64,000 nt of DNA from Symbiodinium natans (taxonomy: Eukaryota > Sar > Dinophyceae > Suessiales > Symbiodiniaceae): positions 83,501 through 147,500 of the forward strand of contig CAJNDS010002730.1 of NCBI GenBank assembly GCA_905221605.1. The letters are read 5' to 3'. Shown piece after piece: positions 43,020 through 53,787 of the stretch. Numbering within the stretch: the stretch's first letter is position 1; each line of letters opens with the position of its first letter. The position numbers and the translations under genes were made by a program. The notes under the pieces are model-generated. The model ran no database searches, had not been told where the DNA came from, and saw only the letters and a program-made list of their open reading frames with translations.

Positions 43020-43092
43020 AAACCCTAAACCCTAAACCCTAAACCCTAAACCCTAAACCCTAAACCCTAAACCCTAAACCCTAAACCCTAAA
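43020..43092 (-). repeat. Telomere-like array, CCCTAAA on the + strand
   Basis: Ten units. Confidence 0.96.
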
Positions 43093-43123
43093 AGAATTCA
43101 TTTGGGAGAGTCTCCTCTCTGAG

Positions 43124-43205
43124 GCGAGAGGGGCTGGGCCGCTGGGCCCTCCACCCGGGGCATCGCCTGAGTGAGCGCTCCACTCTCGTGGATCCTCGGG
43201 CACAG
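43124..43205 (+). CDS. Exon-like island
   Basis: After CTCTCTGAG the frame reads REGLGRWALHPGHRLSERST then LVDPRAQ, ending exactly at GTGGCT. Confidence 0.4.
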
Positions 43206-43573
43206 GTGGCTTTCGGGTTAAGGGCTTAAGGGTTTTAGGGTTGAGCGTTTTAGGATTTTAGGGTTTAAGGGTTTTTAGGGTTTAGCGTTTTAGGGTTTGT
43301 GGGGGTTTTTTAGGGGATTAGGGTTTAAGGGTTTTAGGGTTGAGCGTTTTAGGGCTTGTGGGGGGTGTTTAGGGGATTAGGGCTTAAGGGGGTGTAGACT
43401 ACGTAGAGGGGTTTAGGGGCTTGTAAAGGCGTTTGGTGTTGAGGGTTTAAGGTTCAGCGGGTGCTGCGAGGGGCTCAGGGCTTTTGAGGTTCTTCTCAGC
43501 TCAGTAGGGTTTAGGGGTTTAGGGTTTAGGGTTTAGGGTTTAAGGGTTTAAGGGTTTAGGGTTTAGGGTTTAG

Positions 43574-43632
43574 GGGATTCGGGGGGCCGGGGGTCCTCCG
43601 ACTCCGAGGCCACCTCGGCCAAACGGGGCCAT
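43574..43632 (+). CDS. Exon-like island using TTTAG as acceptor
   Basis: A TTTAGGG array ends in TTTAG, which would be the 3' splice site. The frame reads DSGGRGSSDSEATSAKRGHF. CCCTAAA-type sequence follows. Confidence 0.3.
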
Positions 43633-44429
43633 TTTGACCCTCAACCCTTAAACCCTGAAACCCCCAAACCCCTAAACCCACTCTTGAACACGAAGCCCCC
43701 GAAAGCCTAGCTTTAAGAGGGTTAGAGTTTAGAGGTATCGGGCGCCTTTTTGGAAAGGGGTTTTTGTGGGCCTGTTCAAGGGCCCCTGAATTCAGGACCT
43801 CTAGGGCCTTCCCTAGGGCCTTTAGTACTCAGGCACATCTTCGTGGAGGAACGATGTCGTCTTCCGCGACAGAAGGAAAGGAAAGAACGCAAGAAAAGAA
43901 AGGCAAGGAACGGTGACTTCTCGCGAAATGGGCAATTAAGCAAGGAAGGACTTCCTCCCAGCCATCGCTCTAACAAAGAGCTGCGCAGAATGTTGTGAGT
44001 CTACCAATTCAGGTCTGTTCCAAGTGCACCCCACCCCGTCACGTGCTGAAGCAGACCGAAGCCCAAGCTGCTTCCATCGTTGGACAAAATCTTCTACTAT
44101 CTCTAGGAGAAGCAGATTTTTCCTAAACAACATCTCGCTTCACGAGCAAGGCATGTAATTCAAAATGCTTGGCTTACAGACGAGGCGCGGCAGGTGCATT
44201 GACAATCAGACACGCAATAAAACCTAGGTAGGATAAGGGGGGGGCCCTTAAAAGGGAACCCTTCTTGACCCTCTTCTGGCTCTCTTAAACAGGGACCTTA
44301 TTCAGAGGGTCTACATCCCCCTAAACCCTAAACCCTAAACCCTAAACCCTAGTCCCTAGTCCTAAACCCTAAACCCTAAACTCCACCTTCAAGCCCTAAG
44401 CTTTTTAACTCCCCAAACCCCTGAAGCCC

Positions 44430-44600
44430 CTGAGTCCGGAGGTGCACCTCTTTAGCGAGTGGGCGCTTTTCTGGGATTTGGGGCAGAAGGCCAGCTCGAA
44501 TGCGTTTAGGGATTCAGGGGGTTTTAGTGTTCTGGGATTTGGGCAGAAGGCCAGCTCAAATGCGTTTAGGGACTCAGGGGGTTTAGGGTTTAGGGCTTAC
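44430..44600 (+). CDS. Exon-like island with an internal tandem duplication
   Basis: One frame reads EVHLFSEWALFWDLGQKASS and on through NAFRDSGG. The stretch encoding WDLGQKASSNAFRDSGG is repeated at a period of 61 bp (44471 and 44532), shifting frame relative to itself. It runs into GTTTAGGG at 44581. Either a duplicated exon or a decayed copy. Confidence 0.3.
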
Positions 44601-44996
44601 GGTTTAGGGTGCAGGGAGTCAAGGGTTCAGGTGGTGTTTCGTTTGATCTAGGCGAGGAGGGTTTAGGGTTCAAGGTTTTAAGGTTTGTGGCCTTAGTTTA
44701 TCGGGTTTTAGCAGTTGAGCTTTTAGGGGCTTCAGGGCCTGTTGGTTTGTTAAGGGCTTTGAAAGGGCTGATTTGAAGATGGTGCCCTAAGCCCTAAACC
44801 CTAAACCCTAAGCCCTAAACCCTAAACCCCTAAACCTTAAACCCCAAACCACCATGCTCTTTCCCTACATGGTCCTTGCTTGGGATTACGTCAAGGGTTG
44901 GAGGGCTCTTGTGACAATTTGGCGAACAGCTTTCCAAGAAGCACCAAAGGCGCTGGCACGTCGTTTAGGCCGCGTGTTCTTTCGATGAGAGAGCAG

Positions 44997-45056
44997 GTCT
45001 TGCTGGAGAAGTCGCACTCCAACATGGCCGGCTTCCCAGAGAAGCTCCCCTTGCGG
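44997..45056 (+). CDS. Penultimate exon of the gene upstream of the poly-Thr gene
   Basis: Exactly 20 codons, reading VLLEKSHSNMAGFPEKLPLR, between GAGCAG and a GT donor that is the first base pair of GTTTAGGGTTTAGGG. It joins in phase 0 to the exon at 45120 across a 63-bp intron. No family recognised. Confidence 0.5.
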
Positions 45057-45119
45057 GTTTAGGGTTTAGGGTGTCAATCTCGGGATTCCAGATGTACTCC
45101 GACGTTCGACATCGTGCAG

Positions 45120-45266
45120 GCAGAGCTCAAAAAAAGGGATGCGGATGTTTTTGGGAAGGGTCGCGGGCAACGTGCTTTTTTTGCTGAGCCGCATGATGCA
45201 GAGAGACCTGTCGGTGGTTCAAGAGGGAGATTGGCTAAACAACTTGGCCTGGGCCACTTGAGGTAG
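45120..45266 (+). CDS. Last exon of the gene upstream of the poly-Thr gene
   Basis: Phase-0 exon of 48 codons plus stop after ATCGTGCAG. Charged and basic: AELKKRDADVFGKGRGQRAF and, near the end, RGRLAKQLGLGHLR. The stop at 45264-45266 is 30 bp before the next ATG. Function unknown. Confidence 0.5.
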   Translation, partial: AELKKRDADVFGKGRGQRAFFAEPHDAERPVGGSRGRLAKQLGLGHLR

Positions 45267-45296
45267 TAGTCTGTAGCATCTGCCTCCGCCAAAGCG
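45267..45296 (+). promoter_or_regulatory. 30-bp intergenic gap with a possible trans-splice acceptor
   Basis: Contains AGTAGTCTGTAG followed by 19 bases to the ATG. No room for a promoter. In dinoflagellates such tight tandem genes are resolved by spliced-leader trans-splicing, and the CTGTAG would be the acceptor (inference). Confidence 0.35.
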
Positions 45297-46273
45297 ATGA
45301 TGAGGCTTTGCTCGGTGCTTCTGCTCTCGCTGGCAAGCTTGGCTTCCTCCCAGACTTGCTGGGGAGGCTATCCAACCGGTTTGACCGCCACACCCGGAAT
45401 GTTGGTGAAGACGATGGGCAGCGTCGCCGCATGCACAACCACCACGACAACCACCACGACGACCACCACGACAACCACAACAACTACAACCACAACTACA
45501 ACCACAACAACGACCACAACAACGACCACAACAACGACCACAACGACCACAACAACGACCACGACCACCACCACAACCACCACGACCACGACGACCACCA
45601 CAACCACTACGACCACGACGACCACCACCACCACCACGACCACCACGACCACCACTACCACCACCTCAGCCCCGAACTGCGGAGCGGCCGCTTTCGACGG
45701 GGCTGGGACCGAGTTCGATGGCGCTACGGCTGCCTCCGAGTGCACCAACCTTGCTTACGGATCCACATGCAATGTGACTTTCACGGCCCAGACAAGCGGC
45801 CTGGGCAAATGCATCCCTGCTGGCACATACAGCTTCTTCTGCCCGCAGGCGGCGGGCTTGTCAACGGACCTCTACGGCCAGGAGGCCTACATCCAGTGCA
45901 AGGTGTGTGGCACGGGCGGCTTCACCGACACGGACGCGACCACGGGCACGTACACGGGCTCGGTGACCTTCGGGCCGAACATGTTGGATGGCGTCGTGGA
46001 CGAGAGCATGTTGGACTCCTACGCCGTCTTCGGGGTGGACGATTGCGGTGCCATCGTGTCGGGGATGTTGGGATGGACTTACAAGTCAAGCTCATCAGAG
46101 ACTTGCTGCGACTCCACAAAGTACTCCATCAGCATCAGCGTCTCAAGCCCCAGCTACAGCAAGATCATGGTGGTGCCCGCTTCCGGCCTCCCCACAGCGG
46201 GCTCCTTCTTGAATGACGGCGTGATCGTTGATCTCGTGGACCTCACCACCACCACGACCCTCGGGGATGCTTG
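45297..46273 (+). CDS. Secreted or surface poly-threonine protein, main exon
   Basis: Open from ATG 45297 to a stop at 46308-46310 (337 residues if unspliced). Residues 1-18 form a signal peptide (MMRLCSVLLLSLASLASS), residues 20-46 a short segment with two Cys, residues 47-123 an uninterrupted run of 77 Thr, and the rest a Cys-containing domain including STCNVTF, YIQCKVCG, DDCG and ETCCDS, then a second short Thr run. The Thr run uses all four ACN codons irregularly, so amino-acid identity rather than a DNA microsatellite is kept. Probably an O-glycosylated, mucin-like stalk carrying a disulfide-bonded head (inference). The family was not recognised. A GA donor at 46274 would join it in phase to a C-terminal exon at 46361; otherwise it ends ...LGYFNS at 46310. 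Only 30 bp separate it from the stop of the gene upstream. Confidence 0.8.
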
Positions 46274-46360
46274 GAAATCGTTTTTCATTTTGGGGTACTT
46301 CAACTCCTAAGAAACAGCTAAAATGATAATTGTTGCTAGGGTTCCAAGTTCAGTAAATAG

Positions 46361-46466
46361 GACCACCACCAACGGGGGGAGCGGCATAAGTGGTGCCACC
46401 TCGACGAAGTTGGCCCCGGCAATGGCGCTTGGAATGCTCGCCAGTGTGGCCAGCGTCTCCAACTGA
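46361..46466 (+). CDS. Candidate C-terminal exon of the poly-Thr protein
   Basis: After AAATAG at 46355-46360 the frame reads TTTNGGSGISGATSTK, then KLAPAMALGMLASVASVSN and a stop at 46464. It starts with Thr codons like the upstream exon and ends in a small-residue, hydrophobic tail, as in a GPI-anchor signal or membrane anchor. Splicing needs a GA-AG intron (46274-46360, 87 bp), a type known from dinoflagellates. The alternative is untranslated sequence. Confidence 0.4.
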
Positions 46467-46469
46467 TCT

Positions 46470-46930
46470 GAAAGGGGGGGGGGGGCTTGAACAGCCAAGT
46501 CTCAGGTTGTGTAGAGTTGCGGAAGCCAGGACTAATTCGTTTGAGAATTCAGGATCGCTTCAGGCCATTGCCCTTTTCAAGCCATTGAGTTTGGGGTTCC
46601 TAGCACAGTTCAGTCCGCTGAGTTGAGGTGTATAAGGGAGGTGAGTTTGGTGAGTGCATATGCATGTCTTGCATGGCTTGGCGAGACGCTGGTGCTCTTT
46701 CAACTGAAACGTTGGGGGAGGCCCTGGCACCCTGTTTCACGGAGCTTTTGGCGGCACCGCGACCATAAAAAGCCTTGTGTGGAGCTGGCCTGCTCTGCCC
46801 CTGTGTTTCTGATGGAGGCCTCTTTGAAGCTCGTACCTCTCAACCTGAACGATCTATATAAGCCCTCAAGCCTGAACTCCAGAAAACCCCTCAAAACCCC
46901 CCCAAAACCCCAAACCCCAAACCCTGAACC
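46470..46930. other. Unique stretch downstream of the poly-Thr gene
   Basis: One + frame is open from 46623 to 46934 (103 codons) with no recognisable domain and a repeat-derived Pro-rich end. Could be 3' UTR or the start of the next gene; not called. Confidence 0.35.
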
Positions 46931-47075
46931 CTGAACCCTGAGCCCTGAACCCTAAACCCTAAATCCCAAACCCTAGACCCTAAACCCTAAACCCCAAACC
47001 CTGAACCCTAGACCCCTCCCCTCAAAAAACCCTTTCAAAGCGCCTTGAGGCCCCCCTTAAAAAGCCTTCTCGGAG

Positions 47076-47157
47076 TCCTCCGAGGTCGTCGCCCCATTCC
47101 TCCACCGCCTCTGGGGGTTGGACCGGTCGACCAGCCCGGGAGCAGAGACTACGGGGG
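47076..47157 (+). CDS. Exon-like island between opposed arrays
   Basis: After TTCTCGGAG the frame reads SSEVVAPFLHRLWGLDRSTS then PGAETTG, with a GT at 47158. CCCTAAA-type repeats upstream. Confidence 0.4.
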
Positions 47158-47901
47158 GTTGTCAGTTGTCAGGTGGCTTTTGTGACTGTCTTTCAGGGTG
47201 TTTGAGGGTGTTTGAGGGTTTTTGAGGGGTTTTCAGGTTTTTCGAGGGTTTTTGTTTAGGGTGTTTTGTTGAGGGTTTTTGAGGGTTTTTGGAAGGGGGC
47301 GGCGAAGATTGGGGTTTGTGGTTAAGGGTTGAGGGTTGAAGGCTTGGGGTTTAGAGTTGAGGGTTTGGGTCATTTGGGGTTCTTCGGGCATCCTGCCGAG
47401 TGCCCACTCCCAGATGGTTCCCTACAGTGTGCATGGGCCTTAGGGCTAGCAGGGCTTCATGCAAACAAAACGGCCTAACTCTTTGCACACGGGCCTGGCC
47501 TTAAGGGCAGGGCGCGGATGGGTTTCAGGCTTGGGGGGGGGTGGGGTTCCAAGGATCCATGGATCCTTTTCTGAACCTTTAAAGGTCCTGCGTTTCCCAT
47601 GCAGCTGGGGGCGGGGGGTGGGGGGGGGGGGGGTTATCTTCTGGCAGCTTCTGAAGCTTCTTCATGGTATCTACAAGGCTCCGTGCTAGAACAGGAGCTC
47701 CACGCAAGACGCTCGTTTAGAACAACCTCCCCGCTTCTGACGACTGACTTGGGAGCGCTACGAAGCCCCAAAACCCTGAATCCCAGACCCTTCACCCCTC
47801 CTACTCGGAACCTTCCAACCCGAAACAAGCACCCTAAGCCCTAAACCCCCCGAAACCCTAAACCCCAAGCCCCAAAATAAACCCTAAACCCTAAACCCTA
47901 A

Positions 47902-48213
<312 letters not shown>

Positions 48214-48339
48214 TAGGGTTTAGGGTTTAGGGTTTAGGGTTAGGGTTTAGGGTTTAGGGTTTTTCTGGGTTTCCGGATTCGGAGCCTTGCAGGTTGTGGT
48301 TGTAGGGGTTGTAGGGCTTTTGCAAGGGGGCTCTGAGGG

Positions 48340-48732
48340 TTCGGTTTAGGGGTTTAGGGGTTTAGGGGTTTAGGGGTTTAGGGGTTTAGGGGTTTAGGGG
48401 TTTAGGGGTTTAGGGGTTTAGGGGTTTAGGGGTTTAGGGGTTTAGGGGTTTAGGGGTTTAGGGGTTTAGGGGTTTAGGGGTTTAGGGGTTTAGGGTAGGG
48501 GTTTTTTAGGGGTTAGGGGGTTTAGGGTTTAGGGGTTTTTTAGGGGTTGTTTAGGGGTTTAGGGGTTTAGGGGTTTAGGGTTAGGGGTGTTAGGGGTTTA
48601 GGTTGAGGGGTTGAGGGGTTTAGGGGTTTAGGGGTTTAGGGGTTTAGGGGTTTAGGGGTTTAGGGGTTTAGGGGTTTAGGGGTTTAGGGTTAGAGCCTAG
48701 GATTTAGGGGTTTAGGGTTTAGGGTTTTTGCT
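48340..48732 (+). repeat. Telomere-like variant TTTAGGGG, long tract
   Basis: Close to 45 units of the 8-bp TTTAGGGG form, in two blocks split by a short irregular part. Confidence 0.97.
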
Positions 48733-48745
48733 TCGTGCTGTCCAG

Positions 48746-48829
48746 AAGATGGCCCTCTGCTGGGGGGAGCCCCAGGATTGGCCCTGATGGGCCCCGCGAG
48801 CACTCCCTCGTTTTGCGATAGGGTTCGTC
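48746..48829 (+). CDS. Candidate last exon
   Basis: After CGTGCTGTCCAG one frame reads RWPSAGGSPRIGPDGPREHS then LVLR and a stop; another reads KMALCWGEPQDWP and a stop. TTTAGGGG upstream, CCCTAAA downstream. Confidence 0.28.
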
Positions 48830-48837
48830 GCAAGCCC

Positions 48838-48962
48838 TAAACCCTAAACCCTAAACTCTGAACCCTGAACCCTAAACCCTAAACCCTAAACCCTAAATCC
48901 TAAACCCTAAACCCTAAACCCTAAACCCTAAACCCTAAACCCTAAACCCTAAGCCCTGAACC
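48838..48962 (-). repeat. Telomere-like array, CCCTAAA on the + strand
   Basis: About 17 units. Confidence 0.95.
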
Positions 48963-48990
48963 GAGACGGGCTTTAATGGAAAGCTTCCAG

Positions 48991-49040
48991 CGGCGGAAAG
49001 CCCAAGGAAGCCCAGCCAACCCACCAAAGGCAGAAGGCTG
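48991..49040 (+). CDS. Exon-like island, short
   Basis: After AAGCTTCCAG the frame reads RRKAQGSPANPPKAEG, then GTCAGGGTGA. Confidence 0.3.
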
Positions 49041-50029
49041 GTCAGGGTGAGGAGCCCCTAAGAGCCCTAAGAATCTAAGAATGGTGGTTTAGGGTTTAGG
49101 GTTTACGGTTTGGGGTTTAGGGTTTAGGGTTTGGGGTTTGGGGTGTATAAAACAATGCAACAATATCATAAAATGTCACAACAGTATAACAATATACGAA
49201 TGCAATAACCCAGACATATGCTATTAGCAATATCGTTTACGCCTCAGAAAATTCCCTCGGGACACCGAATTGCTCGAGCCTTCGCTGGTGGAACCCCCAG
49301 GCCCGAAAAGAGCATCATCAGGGTGGACAGGTCTAGGTCGCAAGGCCACGCTCGCTCTGAAGCCCAAAGCCCTACACCCGAAGACAAAAACTCACAACCC
49401 CCCCCCTAACCCCCCCCCCCCTTCCCCCCCCACCAAAAAGAACAAACAAAACCACCTAAACCCTTAAACCCTAAGTTCCTACAAGCCTAAAGCCTGAAAC
49501 CTCAAAACCCCCCTTGAAGGCCCTGGGCATCTCCACACTTAAGAGAGCCACTCGGGTGGCGGGCCGGCCCAGTGTTGGCAAGTCTGTGGGCTTTCAGGGG
49601 ACTTGAGATCTTGCGGGTTTCCAGAAGCCAAGCGGTTGGTTCAGGGTGTAGAATTTGGGGTTCAGATGTAAGGTTTAGATGTTCAGGTTTGGGGTTTCGG
49701 GCTTGGCTTAGGGTTTCGGCTTGAGGTTAGTGAGGATTATCGTGATTAGTGGGTTTCTGGGATAAGGGTCCATTAAATCAGGAGGGCCTTCCCCTGCGAA
49801 AGTAACCCTGAACCCTCAGAGCTCGTGGGGAATCCAGGAGGCCTCCTCCAATGCTCTTCGTGCCCCCCCCCCCCCAAAGCAAAGGAGACACGAACGCGCA
49901 GAAACCCTTCATCATCACCTTCGAGTCTGGCCCATAAACCCGAAACCCTACAGCCTAAACACGAAACCCCATGCCCGCCCGCCATCCCACTCACTTCTCT
50001 GTTGGCGTCTGTGGGCGCTGGTCGCTCAG

Positions 50030-50116
50030 CGAGATCCTGCGATGGCGAGCAGGCAGGCGACCGAGCCGGCTCCAGGCTGGCCAAATCTCCTGTCACTGCA
50101 TTATATGATTAGCTGA
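50030..50116 (+). CDS. Candidate last exon
   Basis: After CTGGTCGCTCAG the frame reads RDPAMASRQATEPAPGWPNL then LSLHYMIS and TGA. Confidence 0.33.
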   Translation, partial: RDPAMASRQATEPAPGWPNLLSLHYMIS

Positions 50117-50149
50117 CCCGGCGCTTGGTTGTGTCGACTTGAACGAGGT

Positions 50150-50870
50150 GTTCCCAGCTACAGTGCCCCGAAGTGCCCCAAGTGATCAGGTGACGCAAGT
50201 GTGCCAAGTGGCCGAGTGAACCAAGTGTGCCGTCCTACGAGTCACAACCCTGCACCAAGTGACTTGGCGTCTAGGTGACATGAGCGCCCCATGAATGAGG
50301 TGTCCCCAGTGCCAGTGCCCCACAGTAACCCAAGTGTCCCAAGTAATCCAGATGACCTACGTGTCCCAAGTCACCAAGTGAACCCAGTGCCCCCCACGTG
50401 CTCCAAGTGTCCTAAGTGACCCCAAGATCCCCAGTGTTCTGATCCAAGTGACACCAAGATCTCAAGTGCGTCTTGAGTGTCACAAAGTGACTTACATGAC
50501 CCGCGTGCCCCCAGCGAACCTTGCACACACCGTTGGAAGTGACCCAAGTGGCCCAAGTGTCCCCAGTGACGCAGGTGACCCGAGTGCCTCAACTGACCGA
50601 GCGCATGAAGTGTTGACAGTACCCAAGCAACGCAAATCTTCCCAGTGTGACGAAAGTGTGCCACACATCCTAAGTGGTCCAAGCGGCCGAAATGTCGCAA
50701 GTGACCCAAGTGATCCAAGTAAACCAACTGTTCCCAGTTCTCTCAAAAATTGCAAGTGTCCCAAGTCTGCACCCAAGCGACCCCAGAAAGGGCTCCAAGT
50801 CACCGGTGTGACACACTCAGTGACACAACTCACAGGTGGCTTCAGTGAAGAGTTTCATATCAAGTTCGTG
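50150..50870. repeat. Degenerate CCAAGTG(N)C repeat
   Basis: About 700 bp in which CCAAGTG, CCCAGTG or CAAGTGACC recurs every 9-18 bases with no perfect unit. It keeps open frames on both strands (His/Leu/Gly on -, Ser/Asp/Pro on +). Confidence 0.8.
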
Positions 50871-51009
50871 TAAACCACCTTGTGTCAAGAGCACGCGTTG
50901 CTTTGCAAAAAAAAAGGGCCTTGACTCCATGAGACTTGGGGGCGGTAGCTCTGCAGACTAAAGCGTGCTCACAAAGGCCTTTGTTTCTCTATTCGCCCGC
51001 CTTAAGCCC

Positions 51010-51160
51010 TAAACCTTAAACCGTAAACTGTAAACCCTAAACCCTGAACCCTAAACCCTAAACCCTAGACCCTAAACCCTAAACCCAAAACCCAAAACCC
51101 TTGTCCTAAACCCTAACCCTAAACCCCAAACCCCAAACCCTAAACCCTAAACCCCCAAAT
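51010..51160 (-). repeat. Telomere-like array, CCCTAAA on the + strand
   Basis: About 20 units with several variants. Confidence 0.9.
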
Positions 51161-51175
51161 CCTAAAGTCCCCAAG

Positions 51176-51235
51176 GTGGATGACCTGTCCTTGGAAGACC
51201 TCGTTGCCAACTGGCTAGCTGCCGAGGACGGCTCT
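51176..51235 (+). CDS. Exon-like island
   Basis: After GTCCCCAAG exactly 20 codons, VDDLSLEDLVANWLAAEDGS, then GTCACC. Acidic helix. It follows a CCCTAAA array. Confidence 0.45.
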
Positions 51236-51404
51236 GTCACCCTACGCCCTACGCAACTCCAACCCTAACCCTAGGCCTAGACCCTGAAACCTATCCCCCC
51301 TGCCCCCCCCCAGAAAAAGGAAGAGAGCGAGACAGAGCGAGAGAGAGAGAGAGAGAACAGACCAAACGAGACCCCTGTTAAACCCAAACCAAACCGCCCG
51401 AAAC

Positions 51405-51446
51405 CTAAAATTTTAATCTGTAGCTACCCTACTAAGTGCAGCCAAG
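51405..51446 (+). repeat. 112-bp dispersed repeat, 3' fragment (copy 5)
   Basis: CTAAAATTTTAATCTGTAGCTACCCT to GCAGCCAAG. Only the last 42 bp are kept, with the same 3' end as the full copies. Confidence 0.75.
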
Positions 51447-51944
51447 TCTCTTGGGCTGGAACCATGGGCCGTTTGTATGGTTTTCAATGGGTTTAAAGGG
51501 ATCCGAAGTATGGGCCCTTGCTCAGGGTCTCGGGTTTAGGGTCTAGGGTACGTTTCTCATCGTCGAACTTTAACCCCGAAACCAAAGGAAGCAGAAGCGA
51601 AAGCCAGGGCCTTTTGTACTCTGAGCCCTGAAGAGACCTGTTAGGGCTTAGGGTTTTTTTGGGGGGGGGTTTCGGGCTTCTAGGCTACAGGCGGTTGCGG
51701 GGTAAAGGTTCTATGCATTTGGAAAGACAGGGTCTAACCTTCCCTAAACCCCTAGAAGGTCTTCACCTCAAGCCCGAAACCCCAAACCCGAAACCCTAAA
51801 CTCTAAACCCTACACCCTAAACCCTAAACCCATCCTCCCAATAAACCTCGGCCAGGAGCGACGTGTGGAGGAGTCTGGATCTCCGCTCCTCTAAGTCCTA
51901 GGGTTTCAAGGTTTAGGGTTGAGGGTTTAGGGAGGGCGTTTAGG

Positions 51945-52060
51945 GTTTAGGGTTTAGGGTTTAGGGTTTAGGGTTTAGGGCTGAGGGGTAGGGGTTTAGG
52001 GTTTAGGGCTGAGGGTGTTAAGGGTTTAAAGGTTTATGGCTCAGGGCTGAGAGGGTGCGT
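51945..52060 (+). repeat. Telomere-like array, TTTAGGG, irregular
   Basis: Six perfect units followed by GAGGGTT and GGGGTT variants. Confidence 0.9.
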
Positions 52061-52689
52061 TAAGGGTGTATGGTTCAGGGTTTATGCACCAGAATAAACA
52101 GGAGCGTTGCGACAGGCGCAGAACCCTACCTGAAGCCCGGATCATGTGAAACCTAGGGTTTTCCATGGCGCAGCATGCGGCCGTTCTTTCCGTTTCAGCA
52201 AGCAGTTTTAACAACAAACCCGGAGACCTCAACCCTACGTTCTAAATCCTAAACACGTACTCTTCAAATGGGGGTAGGTGAGAGTCATCGAATACAGCAA
52301 ACCTGGGTTGTTTCGACGCTTTATGTGTCCAATATCCACCTTGATTCGAGGAGGAAGAGCGTTGTAAGCTCTACCAAGCCAGAAACCCGAAGCCCTGAAA
52401 CCCTAAACCCCACAAAGCACCGCGCTCTCCAACTTATTGTCCCGTGTGTGGCTTCCCAGGATTTCAGTAGAAGGGACCGGAATTTAGACAGCTGTCCTAC
52501 TGGCAATCTCAACATCGCCCCCTCCCCCAGCCGAGCCCAATACATTTTTTTAGAGTTTTGAGAGCTTAGGGAACAAAGCTCGTCAAGAAGGGTGGCACGA
52601 ATGGAGGGGCAATGTCGTTTTGCATGCTCCTCCTGCCTCGACCTGCTCAACCAATCGGCACCCAGCTACATGCTCTTGCTTTGATGTAG

Positions 52690-52830
52690 GCTCGAGTTCC
52701 ATGTGGACCTTTTTTCGAGACACCCATGCTTGCAAACATCGGCGCGAGTTGATAAAGGACTGGCGCGCCTACTTTGAGCGGAACGGCCTCGGCAATGAAG
52801 TGTACCGGGTGATGCAGTTTGAGGCTCCGC
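52690..52830 (+). CDS. Exon-like island, unknown protein
   Basis: After TGCTTTGATGTAG the frame reads SSSMWTFFRDTHACKHRREL, then IKDWRAYFERNGLGNEVYRV and MQFEAP, ending at GTGTGTG. Mixed charged and aromatic composition, one of the most protein-like islands. Open through 52916 if unspliced. Family not recognised. Confidence 0.5.
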
Positions 52831-52884
52831 GTGTGTGTGGCAGAACTTCTGGTTTTGGGGAGTTAAAGCGGGCCCTAAACCCTA

Positions 52885-53023
52885 CTTGGAGGTTCAGGGT
52901 ACTTGGTAGCCCATGATAAGTCTAGTTCTAACCCACCATCTGAGCCCCTTAAGAACCCTCATAGGGGTATAATGTAAGTACAGCTGCATTTGGGTTACAC
53001 TTAAAGTACCCTGAACCTCCAAG
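52885..53023. mobile_element. 139-bp element with perfect 20-bp terminal inverted repeats
   Basis: CTTGGAGGTTCAGGGTACTT at one end and AAGTACCCTGAACCTCCAAG at the other are exact inverted repeats. Non-coding; no clear target duplication. Confidence 0.9.
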
Positions 53024-53787
53024 ATTGAGCTTTTGTTATGGTCAGAGACTCGACGTCTGCAGATTCCCTGAGACTTCACCAAAGCCCGAACGCCGGCACA
53101 TGGCGGCGGAGTCAACAGCATGGATTTCCAGCAGAGCTTCAGTTCGCCCACACCCAGAACCCTAAACCCCAAAGCCCAAGCCCTAAACCACAAGCCCACG
53201 AGAACAGCAACCCAAGCCCGAAATCCCAGACCCCCACGAAGCCCCCGAAACTGTGGAGGATCTCCTCGCGGATCCTCGGAAGGCTGGGCGCAGGGCTGGA
53301 CAAAAACCTTCAAAAACCCAAAGCCTGGGCAGAACATCCCTGTTCCCAAGCCCGAAGCCCTCCGATCCCTAAACACCTGGCTCATTGAAGGTTTGAGGCG
53401 TTTTTCATGGTGGGAATTGGGGTAGCCCTAAACCCTGAAAGGCTATGGTTCGGGTGGTGGTCTGAGCTCACAGCGGGGGGAGAAAGAAACCTAGCACCAA
53501 CGAAGATTGTTGGACTGCGTCGGAAACATGTGTCATCGCGTGAAGCACGCCCCCCCCGCCCCCGGCGCCATTTCCACATGGTACTTACTGGAGGGCCTAT
53601 TTTTTTGTTTTTTTTTTTTTTTTTTGGGCATTTTTTTTTTTTTTTGGTCGATTTCCTTGGTTTTTCCTAAGAAAACCACCATTCCCTCCATATTTTTACA
53701 GGATTTGATGCATTTTCGTTGTTTTTCGTACGAAAAACAGTAATTTCTCTGTGGTTTCATAGGAAAGCGTTATTTCTGGTAGGTTTT

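Noticed and set aside
45368-45748. Poly-valine frame on the - strand
   Set aside because: Antisense shadow of the ACN threonine run.
50371-50873. Frames of 113-141 codons on both strands
   Set aside because: Kept open by the CCAAGTG repeat on both strands; no domain.
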